Translations under genes and position numbers: made by a program
Part shown: in pieces, positions 34,140 to 46,956 of the stretch
Position numbering within the stretch: the stretch's first letter is position 1
How the letters are laid out: every line of letters starts with the position of its first letter
Origin: Apiosordaria backusii
Lineage: Eukaryota; Ascomycota; Sordariomycetes; Sordariales; Lasiosphaeriaceae
Direction of reading: 5' to 3'
Length of the DNA: 64,000 nt
NCBI GenBank assembly: GCA_030549205.1
Contig: JAUKTV010000001.1
Span: 3,472,001-3,536,000, forward strand
The notes under the pieces: generated by a model
The model's database searches: none
What the model was told of the DNA's origin: nothing
Seen by the model: the letters and a program-made list of their open reading frames with translations, nothing else

Positions 34140-34380
34140 AAATTTATTTAATAAACCTACTTAATAAGTTTACTTAATAAATAGTTCTATTATAAAAAAC
34201 TTAAATATATTAATCACTACTTTAAAAATACCTTCCTTATATTACTTGTATAACCTTTTTATTATTTAATAACCTTACCTAATACATTTAATTAATAACT
34301 TTATTTAATAAACCTACTTAATAAACTTATTGAATAAACCTACTTAATAAACTTATTTAATAAACCTATTAAATAAATCA
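34140..34380. repeat. Degenerate TTAATAAACCTAC-type repeats
   Basis: Many imperfect copies of a 13-20 base motif (CTTAATAAACYTA, TTTAATAAACCTA) occur head to tail, clearest at 34297-34378. Simple AT-rich repetition in unidentified mutated sequence. Confidence 0.6.
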
Positions 34381-34519
34381 GCTTTATAGGCCTACTTAAG
34401 GGCCTTAAAATACTAGTTATTACTATAGAAACATATCACCTATATTAATTTTATGACCTTATTAAGTTAACTTAATAAACTAAGCTAATAAACTAACCTA
34501 ACGAATCTACCTAATTAAT

Positions 34520-34640
34520 TATTAGAATAGGTATGGCTAATTACAGGCCTAAGGGCCCTGTAATTAGTGCTTACATACTAGCTTACAGTACAGCGGAAGT
34601 CTTATGTGTAATACCTATAGCTTAATGCTGGAGTAAATTT
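34520..34640 (-). repeat. Family 2 LTR 3'-end fragment, reverse orientation
   Basis: Read on the minus strand, about 115 bases match the last part of the family 2 LTR (for example AAGCTATAGGTATTA, AAGACTTCCGCTGTA, GCACTAATTACAGGGCC, CTATTCTAATA). It is less mutated than the copies at 55.7-60.8 kb, keeping several CA and TG dinucleotides. It fits the 3' LTR of the old minus-strand family 2 element whose body lies at 41506-42798 and 55593-55746. Confidence 0.65.
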
Positions 34641-35109
34641 ACTATATATAGCCTTTAGTTAATAGGATTTTTTAAAGTTCTTTAATACTTATTTTAATAT
34701 TTAAAGTAATAAATTAATATTAAAAAGACCTTTAAAAACCCTATAGTAATAGACTTTAGCCTTAATTAATATTAATTTAATAAATTAGTTAATATTTATT
34801 TTAATATCTTTATTTACATTTTAATATAGTTCTTTTATTTCTATTAATAAATAGTCTTTAATAAGGGATTTTAAGCTAGCCTTAAAGCCTTTAATAGGCT
34901 TATTAAAAGGCTTTAAACTACTATTAATTATAACCTTTTAAATTATAATAGGTTTATTAATTAACTTACTATTAGAAAAATTTTTAAAGTATAGGTTGCT
35001 ATTTTTATTTACTAATTATAGTAGCTTTACTTTTTTTTAGCTTAAATCTCTTTTTAAAATAGTAATAATACTTTAAATTATAATAAACTTATTTACTATA
35101 TTAATAAAG
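34641..35109 (-). mobile_element. Probable continuation of minus-strand family 2 element
   Basis: AT-rich sequence between the reverse LTR fragment and the family 1 insertion at 35110. If the family 1 element is removed it joins directly to 41506-42798, which reads as family 2 pol on the minus strand. I could not align it to a known part, so membership rests on position and on the matching TAAAG target duplication. Confidence 0.4.
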
Positions 35110-35788
35110 TGTTGAAATACAGCACTTAATTGTAGACTTTATAGTGTATTTTAGCCTATAACCTATAGGGCCAATAACAACTGATGGTTTGGAATCACAG
35201 CGCTTACTAACACTCTATTACAGCAATCGCAATGGTCTTCGGACCCCTAAAGTAGCCCGAAGCCCTAGGCAATTAATATACTATAACGGTAAAACGTTAG
35301 CGTCCTATACCCTATAAACGGCTTTTAATTAACATACTTAATAGTTAAATTTAACTAGCTGGTTAAGTCTATAGTTAACAGACTTAATAGGCATTTAGGC
35401 CTTATAGTTAGTAGACTTAATAGGCATTTAAGCCCTATAGTTAACGGACTTAATAGACATTTAGGCCTTAAAATAGAGAGAGGTTTAAAAAGCGATATAG
35501 GGCTAAAGACCTATAATAGGTCTTATCCTTTATAACTATTTACTATAATATTTTCTTAACTAATAAGTTAATTTAATATACTAATTTACTATATTTTATA
35601 GTACTTTATAAACCTATATTATAGTATTTACCTTTTATATATTATAAGGTATTGTCTTTATAATCTACTTTTCTTTAATGCCTAGTTACTATTATATACT
35701 ATAGATAAAGCCCTCTTTGCTTTTAATATTCTATACTGTTCTTTATATAGGTTTATACTTATAGGCCTATAAGATACTTATTTTAATA
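35110..35788 (+). repeat. 5' LTR of family 1 element at 35110
   Basis: Starts TGTTGAAATACAGC and ends ...CTTATTTTAATA (CA end mutated to TA). Contains the 33-bp triple repeat at 35370-35468. Confidence 0.92.
35370..35468 (+). repeat. 33-bp x3 tandem repeat inside family 1 LTR
   Basis: Three head-to-tail units of the type TATAGTTAACGGACTTAATA + GGCATTTAGGCCC. The same triplication is recognisable in all six family 1 LTRs. Because the unit is 33 bp it keeps one frame open, which explains the 67-codon frame at 41044-41247. Confidence 0.9.
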
Positions 35789-35804
35789 GGTTATAAGTCT
35801 AGGC
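35789..35804 (+). other. Primer-binding site, initiator tRNA-Met anticodon type
   Basis: GGTTATAAGTCTAGGC directly abuts the 5' LTR. Allowing C:G to T:A changes it is complementary to the anticodon arm of eukaryotic initiator tRNA-Met (GGTTATGAGCCC... type). That is the site Drosophila copia uses with a cleaved half tRNA. Equivalent sites follow the LTRs at 43478, 47636, 56582, 59544 and 60794. Confidence 0.75.
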
Positions 35805-38800
35805 TTATATTACTTAAGTAAATTTCTTTATTTTATAGCCTTTATAATAATACCTATCCTATAAGCCTTATTTATTTTAGGCTATTAAAGACTTAAGAAA
35901 TAGCGTTTTAGTACTTTTAACAGTACTTTTACTTCCTTTTTAAATATTAAAGACCTGAAAAATAGCGTTTTAATACTTTTAATAGTACTTTTACTTCCTT
36001 TTTAAGCTTTTAACTTTCTTTACTATAGAAGATAAAGATATATATAACCCTCCTATAAGCCTTAGAGCTTTAGGGACTTTCGGCCTTTTATTAACTTCTA
36101 ACCTATTTAAAAGCTTTAACTTTACTTAGTATTTCTAATAACTATAGAATAACTTTATAGTTACCTTTAATAGTAAAATTAGGGCTACTATAGTAGGTTT
36201 TATTAATTAAATTAGAGCTTTAAGTGTTAAAATTAACCAAGTTAATATCTATATTGACAATTTTAATACTTACTTTTTACCGGAATATACTACTTTAAGC
36301 CTCTTTAAGTCTTTTTTAAAACCTTCTATAGATTTACTTATATTACCTTTATTTTCAGTTACTTTAGCTTATATAGGTTTATCGGCCCTTATCGCTATAC
36401 TTATTATAGTGCTTTTTTTAAATTAAACTATTTAAGAAACTACTGTACTTTTAATAAAGGATCTTAGTAAATAGGTCCTTTACTTTATTAAAGAATAAAA
36501 GCTTTTAAGTTTTAAAAACTGGCGCTTTTAGTATTAGGCTTTTACTATTTAAATAAGGATTTTAAGCTTTTTTAAGTTTATAAATAAACTTAAATTAGTT
36601 ACTGATTTATTAAACGATAATTTAAAAGCCTTCTTTTTTCTTACTATTTAGAATATTCTATAGGTAAGCCTATTGCTTACTATCGAGATTAAAGACTTCT
36701 TAACGACCTTTTTTTAATAATTACAAGCTTAGTATACCTTTATTTAAACTGTCCTTTAAAATAAGCTCTATAGAGCTTACTATACTATTAAATTCGATAG
36801 TTTATTAAAAGTAGTTAAATATAATGCTAAATTTAATACCTTTATTATAAGGTTTTAAAGTTTAGATATTATAATTTAGCTTATTAATTAAGTTAATTAC
36901 TACTTAAGCTTACTAAAAGGTAGTTTTTTACTATAGTATAAACGTTTTAAAGTTTTAATTTATTAAAATAAGTATAATTTCGGCTATTTTTACTACTCTA
37001 TATTAGAATTTTTATAAAGAAAGCTTTTAGCCGAGACCTATATTTCCAGTACTATAGTTATTTAAGCCTTTTTATACTTTATTTCTATACTACCTTTATT
37101 AAGGATTTTAAAGCTTTAGAGGTTTTAAATGCCTTTATAGGGAACTTTATAAAGCTTAGGCTTATTAAAAAGAAGAAAAAGAAAAAGAAGGATAAAAAGA
37201 AAGAGGATATTAAAGATTTTGGAAATTTTAAGGAAATTTCTTTTATAGTAAGCTTCGATTTTAATATAGGCTTTTATAGTACTAAACCTTTAAAGCTAAC
37301 TATACCTTATTAATACTATAACTTTACTAAGTCTATAATATCCCTATCCTTTAAAGTCTTACTTTTTATACCTATTAATTTAATTAACTATACTAATTTA
37401 GCTTTAAAAGAAGCTTAGCTTTTTAATATTAGACTTATAGTCTATATTTACAATAATAAAAACCTTTTTACTAACCTTATTAAAGTAAAGGTTAAGCCTT
37501 TAACTATAGGAAGTAGCTTTATAAAAATTATCAATAAAGGTATTATAAAAGTTCAATTCTTTATTAGAATCTATAATAATAAGGCTTATTTTTTAACTAT
37601 TAGCTTTATTAAGACCTTCTTTATTTTTACTTTTCTACTAAATATTATTAATAGAAACTGCCTATATAGTATTAAAAAAGTTCTATATAGTTAAAAGCTT
37701 ATCGATAATAACTGTAATCTTATTATCCTTTTAAATTTTAAAAGATTAAGGTTCTACCTTAGCCTTAAAGGCTAACTTTAATTAAAAATATCCTATTAAT
37801 AATACTTTAGTAATTACTTTACTTTCTTTAAAGCCTTTAAAGCTTTTAAAATTTTAAAGAGGGTCTTCTTTAAAGCCTCTAACTCTTTAAAGGAGGATAG
37901 GTTTTTTAAAGATCCTAATAAGCCTTTATTAGCCTTAATTCGATTAACTATTTTTTAATATATATAGTTTAAGTATATAGATCTTAACCTTTTAAAGAAG
38001 ACCTTTTTTATTATTAAGGGTATACTTAACTTATAGAAGGTTAAACTTAAGGATTTGGTTTGTAAAAGCTATAATGTTATAAAAATCTTTTAAAGGCCTT
38101 TTAAAAATCCTATTTAAGACCCTTCTTTTACTTTAAGCCGCTTAAAAGGGGATATTATTACTATTAAGCCTATTTTACTATTAAAGAAGCCTTACAGTTT
38201 AATTATAATAGATTAAAAGATTTATTTCCGATTTTTTAAGCTATTAATTATTAAAGATAATACTGTTATAGTATTTTATTTACTATTTAAAGGCTTAAAT
38301 AATACTTTCCGGTAATACCCTATTTACTTTTATTACAATAAAGGAAAAGAAGTCCTTTCCTTAAGTGCTTACTTTATTAAAAAAGGTATTGGCTTTAGTA
38401 TATTAAGCCTTAGAACTTTTAATTAAAATGGCCTAGCTAAGCGCTCTATTAGGGTTATTTTAGACTATTTTAAAGCTACTATTTTAACTTTAAGCCTTTT
38501 TATTACTTTTTAAAGATATATAGCTATTTTTATAGTAGAAATTATTAACTATATAGTTTAAAGCTTTAAGGATTTTATACTTTATTAAGCTTTCTATAAT
38601 AAACTATTACCCTTTTAAGTACTATATTAGCTAAACCTTTTAAACTATAGGACTATAAGTATTAAGGTTATAGTATATATCCTTATTAAAGATCGAGTTA
38701 TAGAATTTAAGCTTGCCTTTTAAAGAACTAAAGGAAGACTTATAGCTATTTTAGATTATTAGACTTACTTAATTTACTTAAGCTTAAATAAAGTTATTAA

Positions 38801-39810
38801 AATTAGCTTTATTAAATTCTATAAGGACTTATTGGCTTAGATTATAGGTCTTTTAAGCTCTATAGGTTTTTTAAAGATTCTTAACTGCTTTAATAAATTA
38901 AAGGAAGATACTATTGTTTAAGCCTTTAAGCCTTCTATTTATAGTCTTTTTATTTTACCAATTCTTAATTCCTTAATACTTAAATTATCCTCTATACTAT
39001 TTACTTAGTTATTACTTAAGCCTGTAATTTCAGTATTTACAGTACCTTCTATTACTATTAAAATCCCTTTACTTTAAGCTTTATAGAAGTAATATAAGGA
39101 ATTTATACTTATAGATAATATAGATTATAGTAAGCTTATTTTTTATTTAGTTTCTTACTATAAAAAGTGCTATTTTATAAAGGCCTTAAAGTTTAATATC
39201 TTTAAGTAAGCTTTAAAATACTTTAAAAAGAAGTAATAGTTATAGGCTATCTTTATTAAATTGTACTAACTTTTTATTATTAAGACCTTTTATTTTATCT
39301 GCCGATTTTAAGTTAAGAAGAAGCCTATTATAAGCTACTAGGTCTTTAAAGATAAGAAGAATTTATAGAATATTATAGTAAAGTTTAAAGCTTAATTAGT
39401 TGTTTAAGGTTTTTAATAGGCCTTTAGAATCGATTTTAAATAGACCTATGTTTTTACTATAGGGCCTTTAACTTAGAGAATTATATTGGCCTTTATAGTT
39501 ATATTTAATTAGAATTTAGAATAGGTAAACTTTGTAAAAGCCTTTTTAAACTTAAAGACCGATTTTAATATCTATATTAAAATTTTATAAAGACTATTTA
39601 AGTTTATTTATAGTAGTACTAGCACTGTAATACTATTAAAAGCAGTTAAATAAGACCTTATTAAAGACTAAGTTATTTTACTAAAAAAATCCCTATATAG
39701 CCTAAAGTAGGCTTTTTACTTTTAGTAATAGAAAGTCCTTATAATAATCTAGGCTTTAGGTTTTAAGCCCCTTATTTCCAATATAGCTATCTATTTTTAT
39801 TTAAATTATA

Positions 39811-39860
39811 AGATCTTTATTATTAGCTATATTAACGACTGCTTAATTATAAGCCTTAAG
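39811..39860 (+). pseudogene. Reverse transcriptase active-site relic
   Basis: The forward frame reads KIFIISYINDCLII, corresponding to the Y(V/I)DD strand of Copia reverse transcriptases with Asp changed to Asn. The same strand is found at about 51660 and 53902 in the other family 1 copies, which fixes plus-strand orientation for all three. Confidence 0.8.
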
Positions 39861-40813
39861 CCTTTATAGCTTTAAGCCTTTAAGAATACTATAGGGAAGT
39901 ACTATAATATCGAAGATTTAGGTCTTGCCTGTTACTTCCTTAGTGTTTAAATTAAATGTAATAGGCCTTAATAGTACCTTTAAATCTACTAAAAGGCCTA
40001 TATTATAGAGGTAATTAAGTACTTTAAAATCAGTACTAAGTTAACTTTCCTTTTATTAAGCTTTAGAATTATAAATAAAGGTAATAGGCCTAAAATCCTT
40101 ATAAGCCTTTTTAATTAGTATCTATATCGATAACTAATTAGTACTTTAATATATACTATAGTTTAAATTAAGCCTAATATAGCCTTTAGCATTTAATAGC
40201 TTTTATAATACTTAATATAGCCTACTAATATTTACTTAAAAGCTATAAAATCACTACTTTCCTACCTTTATTTCAGTATTTATAGTGCTATTGGTTATAG
40301 CTTTAATAGTAATTTAAAGCCTATTGGTTTTACTAATAGTAACTAGACTAAATATAAGGAAAGTGCTAAATCTACTTACAGTTAATTATTTACTTTAGTT
40401 AAAGAACCTATTAGTTAGAAATTTAAGAAAGCGTCTACTATATTTTTTAGTACTTTAAAGGCTAAATATATTAGGCTTATCGAAGGCTTTAAGGAAGCTA
40501 TATAGCTTAAGGGTCTTTTTTAGGAAATTTCTAGGCTTATTATAGGCCTTACCCTTTTATTATATAATAACAAAGGCTTTATTACTATTGCTTATAGCGA
40601 TAAGTATAATCGCTAAATTAAATATACTTTAATTTAATTTTAGAAGATTAAGGAAGCTATATTTACTAAAGTTATTACTATAACTTACCTTCCTATAGAG
40701 GAAATACCTACTAATAGCCTTATTAAAGCCTTACCTATAATACTATTTAATACTTTCATTTTACTATTAAACCTTTTTAAGCCCTTTTAATTAGTGCTAT
40801 ATACTGTGGTTAT

Positions 40814-40821
40814 AAAGGGGG
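40814..40821 (+). other. Polypurine tract
   Basis: AAAGGGGG immediately before the 3' LTR. The other family 1 copies have AGAGGGGA (54901-54908) and AGAGAAGG (52672-52679) at the same place. Confidence 0.8.
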
Positions 40822-41500
40822 TATTAAAATATAGCACTTAATTATAGTCTTTACAGTGTATTTTAGCCTATAATTTATAAGGCTAATAATAACTAATAGT
40901 TTAGAATTATAGTACTTATTAATACTTTATTACAGTAATTGTAGTAGTCTTTAAACCTTTAAAGTAGCTTAAAGCCCTAGATAGTTAATATACTATAATA
41001 GTAAAACGTTAATGCCCTATATTCTATAAACGGCTTTCGGTTAATGTATTTAATAGTTAAACTTAGCCAGTTAATTAAGTCTGTAATTAGCGGACTTAAC
41101 AGGCATTTAGGCTTTACAGTTAACGGACTTAACAGGCATTTAAGCCCTATAGTTAGTAAACTTAATAGGCATTTAGGCTTTAGAATAGAGAGAGGTTTAG
41201 GGAGCGATATAGGGCTAAAGATCTATAATAGGTCTTGTCCTTTATAACTATTTATTATAATATTTTCTTAACTAATAAGTCAATTCAATATACTAGTTTA
41301 CTATATCTTATAGTGCCTTATAAGCCTATATTATAGTGTCTACCTTCTATATATTGTAGGGTATTGTCTCTGTAATCTACCTTCCTTTAGTGCCCAGTTA
41401 CTGTTATATACTATAGATAAAGCCCTCTTCGCTCTTAGTATTCTGCGCCGTTCCTTGTATAGGTCTATGCCTATAGGCCTATGAGACACCTATCTTAACA
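40822..41500 (+). repeat. 3' LTR of family 1 element at 35110
   Basis: Starts TATTAAAATATAGC (TG mutated to TA) and ends ...CCTATCTTAACA, keeping the CA end. Its last 250 bases are noticeably less mutated than in the other copies. Confidence 0.92.
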
Positions 41501-41505
41501 TAAAG

Positions 41506-42798
41506 GAAGATTTTACTACTGCCCTTTTAACTGGTATTTATATTTAATAAGTTTTACTTTTAAAGATAGCCAATAACTTATTAAATTCTATATAGGCCTA
41601 TAGCTTTAGTACTTTAAACCTTTTTTTAATAAAAATAAAGAGCTTTATAAAGAAGCCTATAGCTTTAAACTAATTTAATTTTAGCTTATAAGAAAGAGAC
41701 GACTTTAATTTATTATAAAGTATTTAATAAAGAGTAAAGTCTTTATTATTAATTACTATATAGTTAATTAATTTAAATACTATAAGTACTATATAGTATT
41801 ATAAATTTTAAAGAAGTTATAATAATACTATTAAAGCCTATAATAGGTTTAAAAATACTTTAATAGAACGTTTAATTAAGCTATTTTATTTATAAATATA
41901 GGGCTTAAAAATAAAAAATTCAATGCCTTTAGTAGAAAATTAGGCCTATAATTTATAGTTAATTTCTTTCTTACTATTATAATAAAAGTAAGTAAGATAT
42001 CGATTATAATAATTCTTTAGGCCTTTAAAAAAGCTTTTTATAGTATTTAATATAGTTAATCTTTTAATATTTAATAAGTAAAAAGCCTATTTAAATTAGG
42101 ATTTTCGGTCTATTAAAATTAATACTATAAAGAGCCTATTATAAGGTATAGGCTTAATTTTAAAAGTATTGCCTTTAATAAAACCTAAAACCTTAAAAGA
42201 ATTTAAAATAATAGAAAATTAAAGCCTTTTTACTACCTTAACTTTATTATAAGCTAAGTATTAAAAATCTACTTCTTTTATTTAATTTAAATTTAAAAGC
42301 TTAATAGTAATTTTACTGGTCTTTTTTAATACTATTAGGCCTATATAACTTAACTTAATATATTATTTTAATACTATTTAAAGTAATTTATTATAGTAGT
42401 TTATAATAATATTAAGGATATTTTTAATAGCCTCTTTAAGTATATAGCCTCTTTAAGCCTTTTTCTAATTAAATAGGCTAAGGTTATATAAACTATTAAG
42501 GCCTTTTTTAAGCCTATAAAGCTTTTTAATAAGTTTACTTTAATTAAAACTTTTAAAGTTAAAGTTACTTAAGCTATTAAGGCCTTTTATAAACTAATAA
42601 AGCTTTATTCTTTTAAGTATATTTTAATTCTAACCTTCTTTATAATCTTATTTAAACTTTTTAAATCTATAGGGCTTTACCTTTTAAATATTTAAATTAA
42701 AATTAATAGTACTATTGCTATTTAACTTTATAAGCCTATTATTAGGCCTTTAAAATTTTAAATTAACCTTTAAATAACTATCCTTTTAAAATAAAGGC
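41506..42798 (-). mobile_element. Family 2 Copia pol segment, minus strand (old host element)
   Basis: Read on the minus strand, the right 900 bases of this segment match the family 2 pol region at about 63100-64000 almost base for base apart from transitions. This includes the integrase stretch before and after 'ATAGACCGAAAATCC'. It is bounded by two family 1 insertions. Together with 55593-55746 it forms one older element, lying in the opposite orientation to everything inserted in it. Confidence 0.85.
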
Positions 42799-43477
42799 TG
42801 TTAAAATATAGCACTTAGTTGTGGACTTTACAGTATATTTTGGCCTATAACTTATAGGGCTAATAATAACCAATGGCTTAGAATTATAGTGCTTACTAAC
42901 ACTTTACTATAGCAATTGCAATAGTCTTTAAACCTCTAAAATAGCCTAAAGCTCTAAACAGTTAATATACTATAACGGTAAAACATTAGCGCCCTATACC
43001 CTATAAACAGTTTCTAATTAATATACTTAATAGTTAAATTTAATTAACCAATTAAGTCTATAGTTAGTAAACTTAATAAACATTTAGGCCTTATAGTTAA
43101 TAGACTTAATAGACATTTAAGCCCTATAGTTAATAAACTTAATAAGCATTTAAGCCTTAAAATAGAAAGAGATTTAAAAAACAATATAAAGTTAAAAACC
43201 TATAATAGGTCTTATCTTTTATAACTATTTACTATAATATTTTCTTAATTAATAAGTCAATTTAATATATTAATTTACTATATTTTATAGTACCTTATAA
43301 GCCTATATTATAATATCTATCTTTTATATATTATAAAGCATTGCCTTTATAATCTACCTTCCTTTAATACTTAATTACTATTGTATATTATAAATAAAGC
43401 CCTCTTTACTTTTAATATTTTACGCTATTTTCTATATAGGTCTATATCTATAAGTCTATAAAATACCTATTTTAATA
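42799..43477 (+). repeat. 5' LTR of split family 1 element
   Basis: Starts TGTTAAAATATAGC and ends before the primer-binding site GATTATAAGCCTAAGC at 43478. 679 bp. Confidence 0.9.
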
Positions 43478-46400
43478 GATTATAAGCCTAAGCTTATATT
43501 ACTTAAATAAATTTCTTTATTTTATAGCCTTTATAATAATATTTATTCTATAAACCCTATTTATTTTAAACTACCGAAGACTTAAGAAATAGCATTTTAA
43601 TACTTTTAATAGTACTTTTACTTTCCTTTTAAATATTAAAGACTTAAAAAACAGCGTTCTAATACTTTTAACAGTACTTTTATTTCCCTTTTAAACCTTT
43701 AACTTCCTTTATTATAAAGGATAAAGATATATATAACCTTCCTATAAGCCTTAAAGCTTTAAAGACCTTTAGCCTTCTATCGACTTTTAACTTTTCTAAA
43801 GGTCTTAACTTTATTTAATACTTTCAGTAACTATAAAATAACCTTATAGTTATCTTTAATAGTAAAATTAAAGCTACTATAGTAAGTTTTATTAATTAAA
43901 TTAAAGCTTTAAATATTAAAATCAACTAAGTTAATATCTATATCGATAATTTCAATATTTGCTTTTTACTAAAATATACTACTTTAAGCTTTTTTAAATT
44001 TTCTTCTAAACCTTCTATAAACCTACTTATACTACCTTTATCTTCAGTTACTTTAACTTATATAAATCTATTAGCCCCTATTACTATACTTATTATAGTA
44101 CTTTCTTTAAATTAAACTGTTTAAAAAACTACTATACTTTTAATAAAGGATCTTAATAAATAGGTCCTTTACTTTATTAAAGAATAAAAGCTTTTAAGTT
44201 TTAAAACTTAGCGCTTTTAATACTAAGGTTTTACTATTTAAATAAGGATTTTAGGCCTTTTTAAATTTATAAATAAGCCTAAATTAATTATTAATTTACT
44301 AAACGATAATTTAAAAGCCTTCCTTCTTTTTACTATTTAAAATACCCTATAGATAGGCCTACTATTTACTATTGAAACCGAAAACTCTTTAATAACCCTT
44401 TTTTAACGATTACAAACCTAATATACCCTTATTTAAACTGTCCTTTAAAATAAGCTCTATAGGGCTTACTATACTATTAAATTCGATAGTTTATTAAAAA
44501 TAGTTAAATATAATACTAAATTTAATACCCTTATTATAAAGCTTTAAAGCTTAAATATTACAATTTAGCTTATTAATTAGGTTAATTACTACTTAAGCTT
44601 ATTAAAGGGCAGTTTTTTATTATAATATAAACACTTTAAAGCTTTAATTTATTAAAATAAGTATAATTTCGGCTATTCTTATTACCCTATATTAGAATTT
44701 TTATAGAGGAAGCTTCTAATTAAGACCTATATTTCCAATATTATAGTTACTTAAGCCCTTTTTATACTTTATTTTTATATTACCTTTATTAAAGATTTTA
44801 AAGCCTTAAAGACTTTAAATACCTTTATAAAAAACCCTATAGAGCCTAAGCTTATTAAAAAGAAGAAAAAGAAAAAGGAAGATAAAAAGAAAGAAGATAT
44901 TAAAGACTTTAGAAATTCTAAAGAAATTTCTTTTATAGTAAGCTTTAACTTTAATATAAACTTTTATAATACTAAACTTTTAAAACCAACTATACCTTAT
45001 AAATACTATAACTTTATTAAATTAATAGTATCCTTACCTTTTAAAGTCCTACCTTTTATATCTATTAACTTAATTAATTATATTAATTTAGCTTTAAAAG
45101 AAGCTTAGCTTTTTAATACTAAGTCTATAGTCTATATTTATAATAATAAAAACCTTTTTATTAACTTTATTAAAGTAAAGGTTAAGCCTTTAATTATAGA
45201 AAATAGCTTTATAAGAATTATCGGTAAAGGCATTATAAAAGTACAATTTTTTATTAAAACCTATAATAATAAAGCTTATTTTTTAACTATTAGCCTTATT
45301 AAGACTTTCTTTATTTTTATTTTTCTATTAAATATTATTAGTAAAGACTGCCTATATAGTATTAAAAAAGCCTTATATAATTAAAAGCTTATTAATAGTA
45401 ATTGCAATTTCATTATCCTTTTAAATTTTAAAAGATTAAAGTTTTACTTTAACTTTAAAGGTTAACTTTAATTAAAAACATCCTACTAATAGTACTTTAA
45501 TAATTACCTTACTTTCCTTAAAGCATTTAAAGTTTTTAATATTTTAAAAAAGGTCTTTTTTAAAGCTTTTAACTTTTTAAAAGAAGATAGATCTTTTAAA
45601 GATCTTAATAAACCTTTACTAACTTCAATTCGATTAACTATTTTTTAATATATATAGCTTAAGTATATAGGTTTTAACCTTTTAAAAAAGACCTTTTTTA
45701 TTATTAAAGGTATATTTAATTTATAAAAGGTTAGGTTTAAAGATTTAGTTTATAAAAGCTATAATATTGTAAAAATCCTTTAAAAGCTTTTTAAAAATCC
45801 TATTTAAAATCCTTCTTTTATCCTAAGCTATTTAAAAAAGGACATTATTACTATTAAATTTATTCTACTATTAAAGAAACTTTATAGCTTAATTATAATA
45901 AATTAAAAGACCTATTTTTAATTTCTTAAGCTATTAGCTATTAAAGATAATACTATTATAGTACTTTATGTACTATTTAAAGGCCTAAATAATACCTTTT
46001 AGTAATACCTTACTTACTTTTACTATAATAGAGAAAAAGAAGTCCTTTCCTTAAGTACCTACTTTATTAAAAAAAGCATTAGCTTTAATATATTAAGCTT
46101 TAAAACTTTTAATTAAAATAGCCTAACTAAATACTCTATTAAGGTTATTTTAAACTGTCTTAAAGTTACTATTTTAACTTTAAACCTTTCTATTATTTTT
46201 TAAAGATATATAGCTATTCTTATAGTAAAAATCATTAACTATATAGCCTAAAGCTTTAAAGATCTTATATCCTATTAAGCCTTTTATAATAAACTATTAC
46301 CCTTTTAAATACTATATTAACTAAACCTTTTAAACTATAGGGCTATAAGTATTAAAATTATAATATATATCTTTATTAAAGATCGAATTATAGGTTTTAA

Positions 46401-46956
46401 GCTTGCCTTTTAAAGAACTAAAGGAAAACTTATAGCTATTTTAAATTATTAAATTTACTTAGTCTATTTAAGTCTAAATAAAGTTATTAAAACTAGCTTT
46501 ATTAAGTTCTATAAGGATCTATTAGTCTAAATTATAGGTCTTTTAAACCCTATAGGTCCTTTAAAGGTCTTTAATTACTTTAATAAATTAAAGGAAGATA
46601 CTACTATTTAAATTTTTAAACCCTCTATTTATAGTCCTTCTATTTTACTAATTTCTAATTCCCTAGTACTTAAATTATCCTCTATACTACCTACTTAACT
46701 GCTATTTAAGCCTATAATTTTAATACTTACAGTACCTTCTATTATTATTAAAATCCCTTTACCTTAAGCTTTATAGAAATAATATAAGGAATTTATATTT
46801 ATAAATAATATAAATTATAGTAAGTTTATTTTTTATTTAGTTTTTTATTATAAAGAGTGCTATTCTATAAAGGCCTTAGAGCCTAATACCTTTAAGTAAA
46901 CCTTAAAATATCCTAAAAAAAAAGCAATAGTTATAGACTATCTTTACTAAATTATA

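Larger units (their letters stand above)
35110..41500 (+). mobile_element. Family 1 Ty1/copia retrotransposon, complete, RIP-mutated
   Basis: Full-length LTR retrotransposon of 6391 bp. LTRs lie at 35110-35788 and 40822-41500 (both 679 bp), with 5-bp target duplications TAAAG (35105-35109 and 41501-41505). The primer-binding site starts at 35789 and the polypurine tract is 40814-40821. Mutated gag-pol is readable in the order nucleocapsid, protease, integrase, reverse transcriptase, RNase H, which is Copia order. A zinc-knuckle-like region lies at about 36960-37030, integrase at about 38190-38900, and the reverse transcriptase active-site strand at about 39811-39860 (SYINDCLIIS, with the first catalytic Asp changed to Asn). 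The RNase H end has the LEAEY-type motif at about 40460-40500. All frames carry many stops, so the copy is dead. Confidence 0.93.

Noticed and set aside
35370..35468. CRISPR-like array of 33-bp units
   Set aside because: The units are contiguous with no unique spacers, and they recur in every LTR; this is a eukaryotic retrotransposon feature.
41044..41247. 67-codon frame in the AT-rich block
   Set aside because: It lies inside a family 1 LTR and is open only because of the 33-bp tandem triplication.
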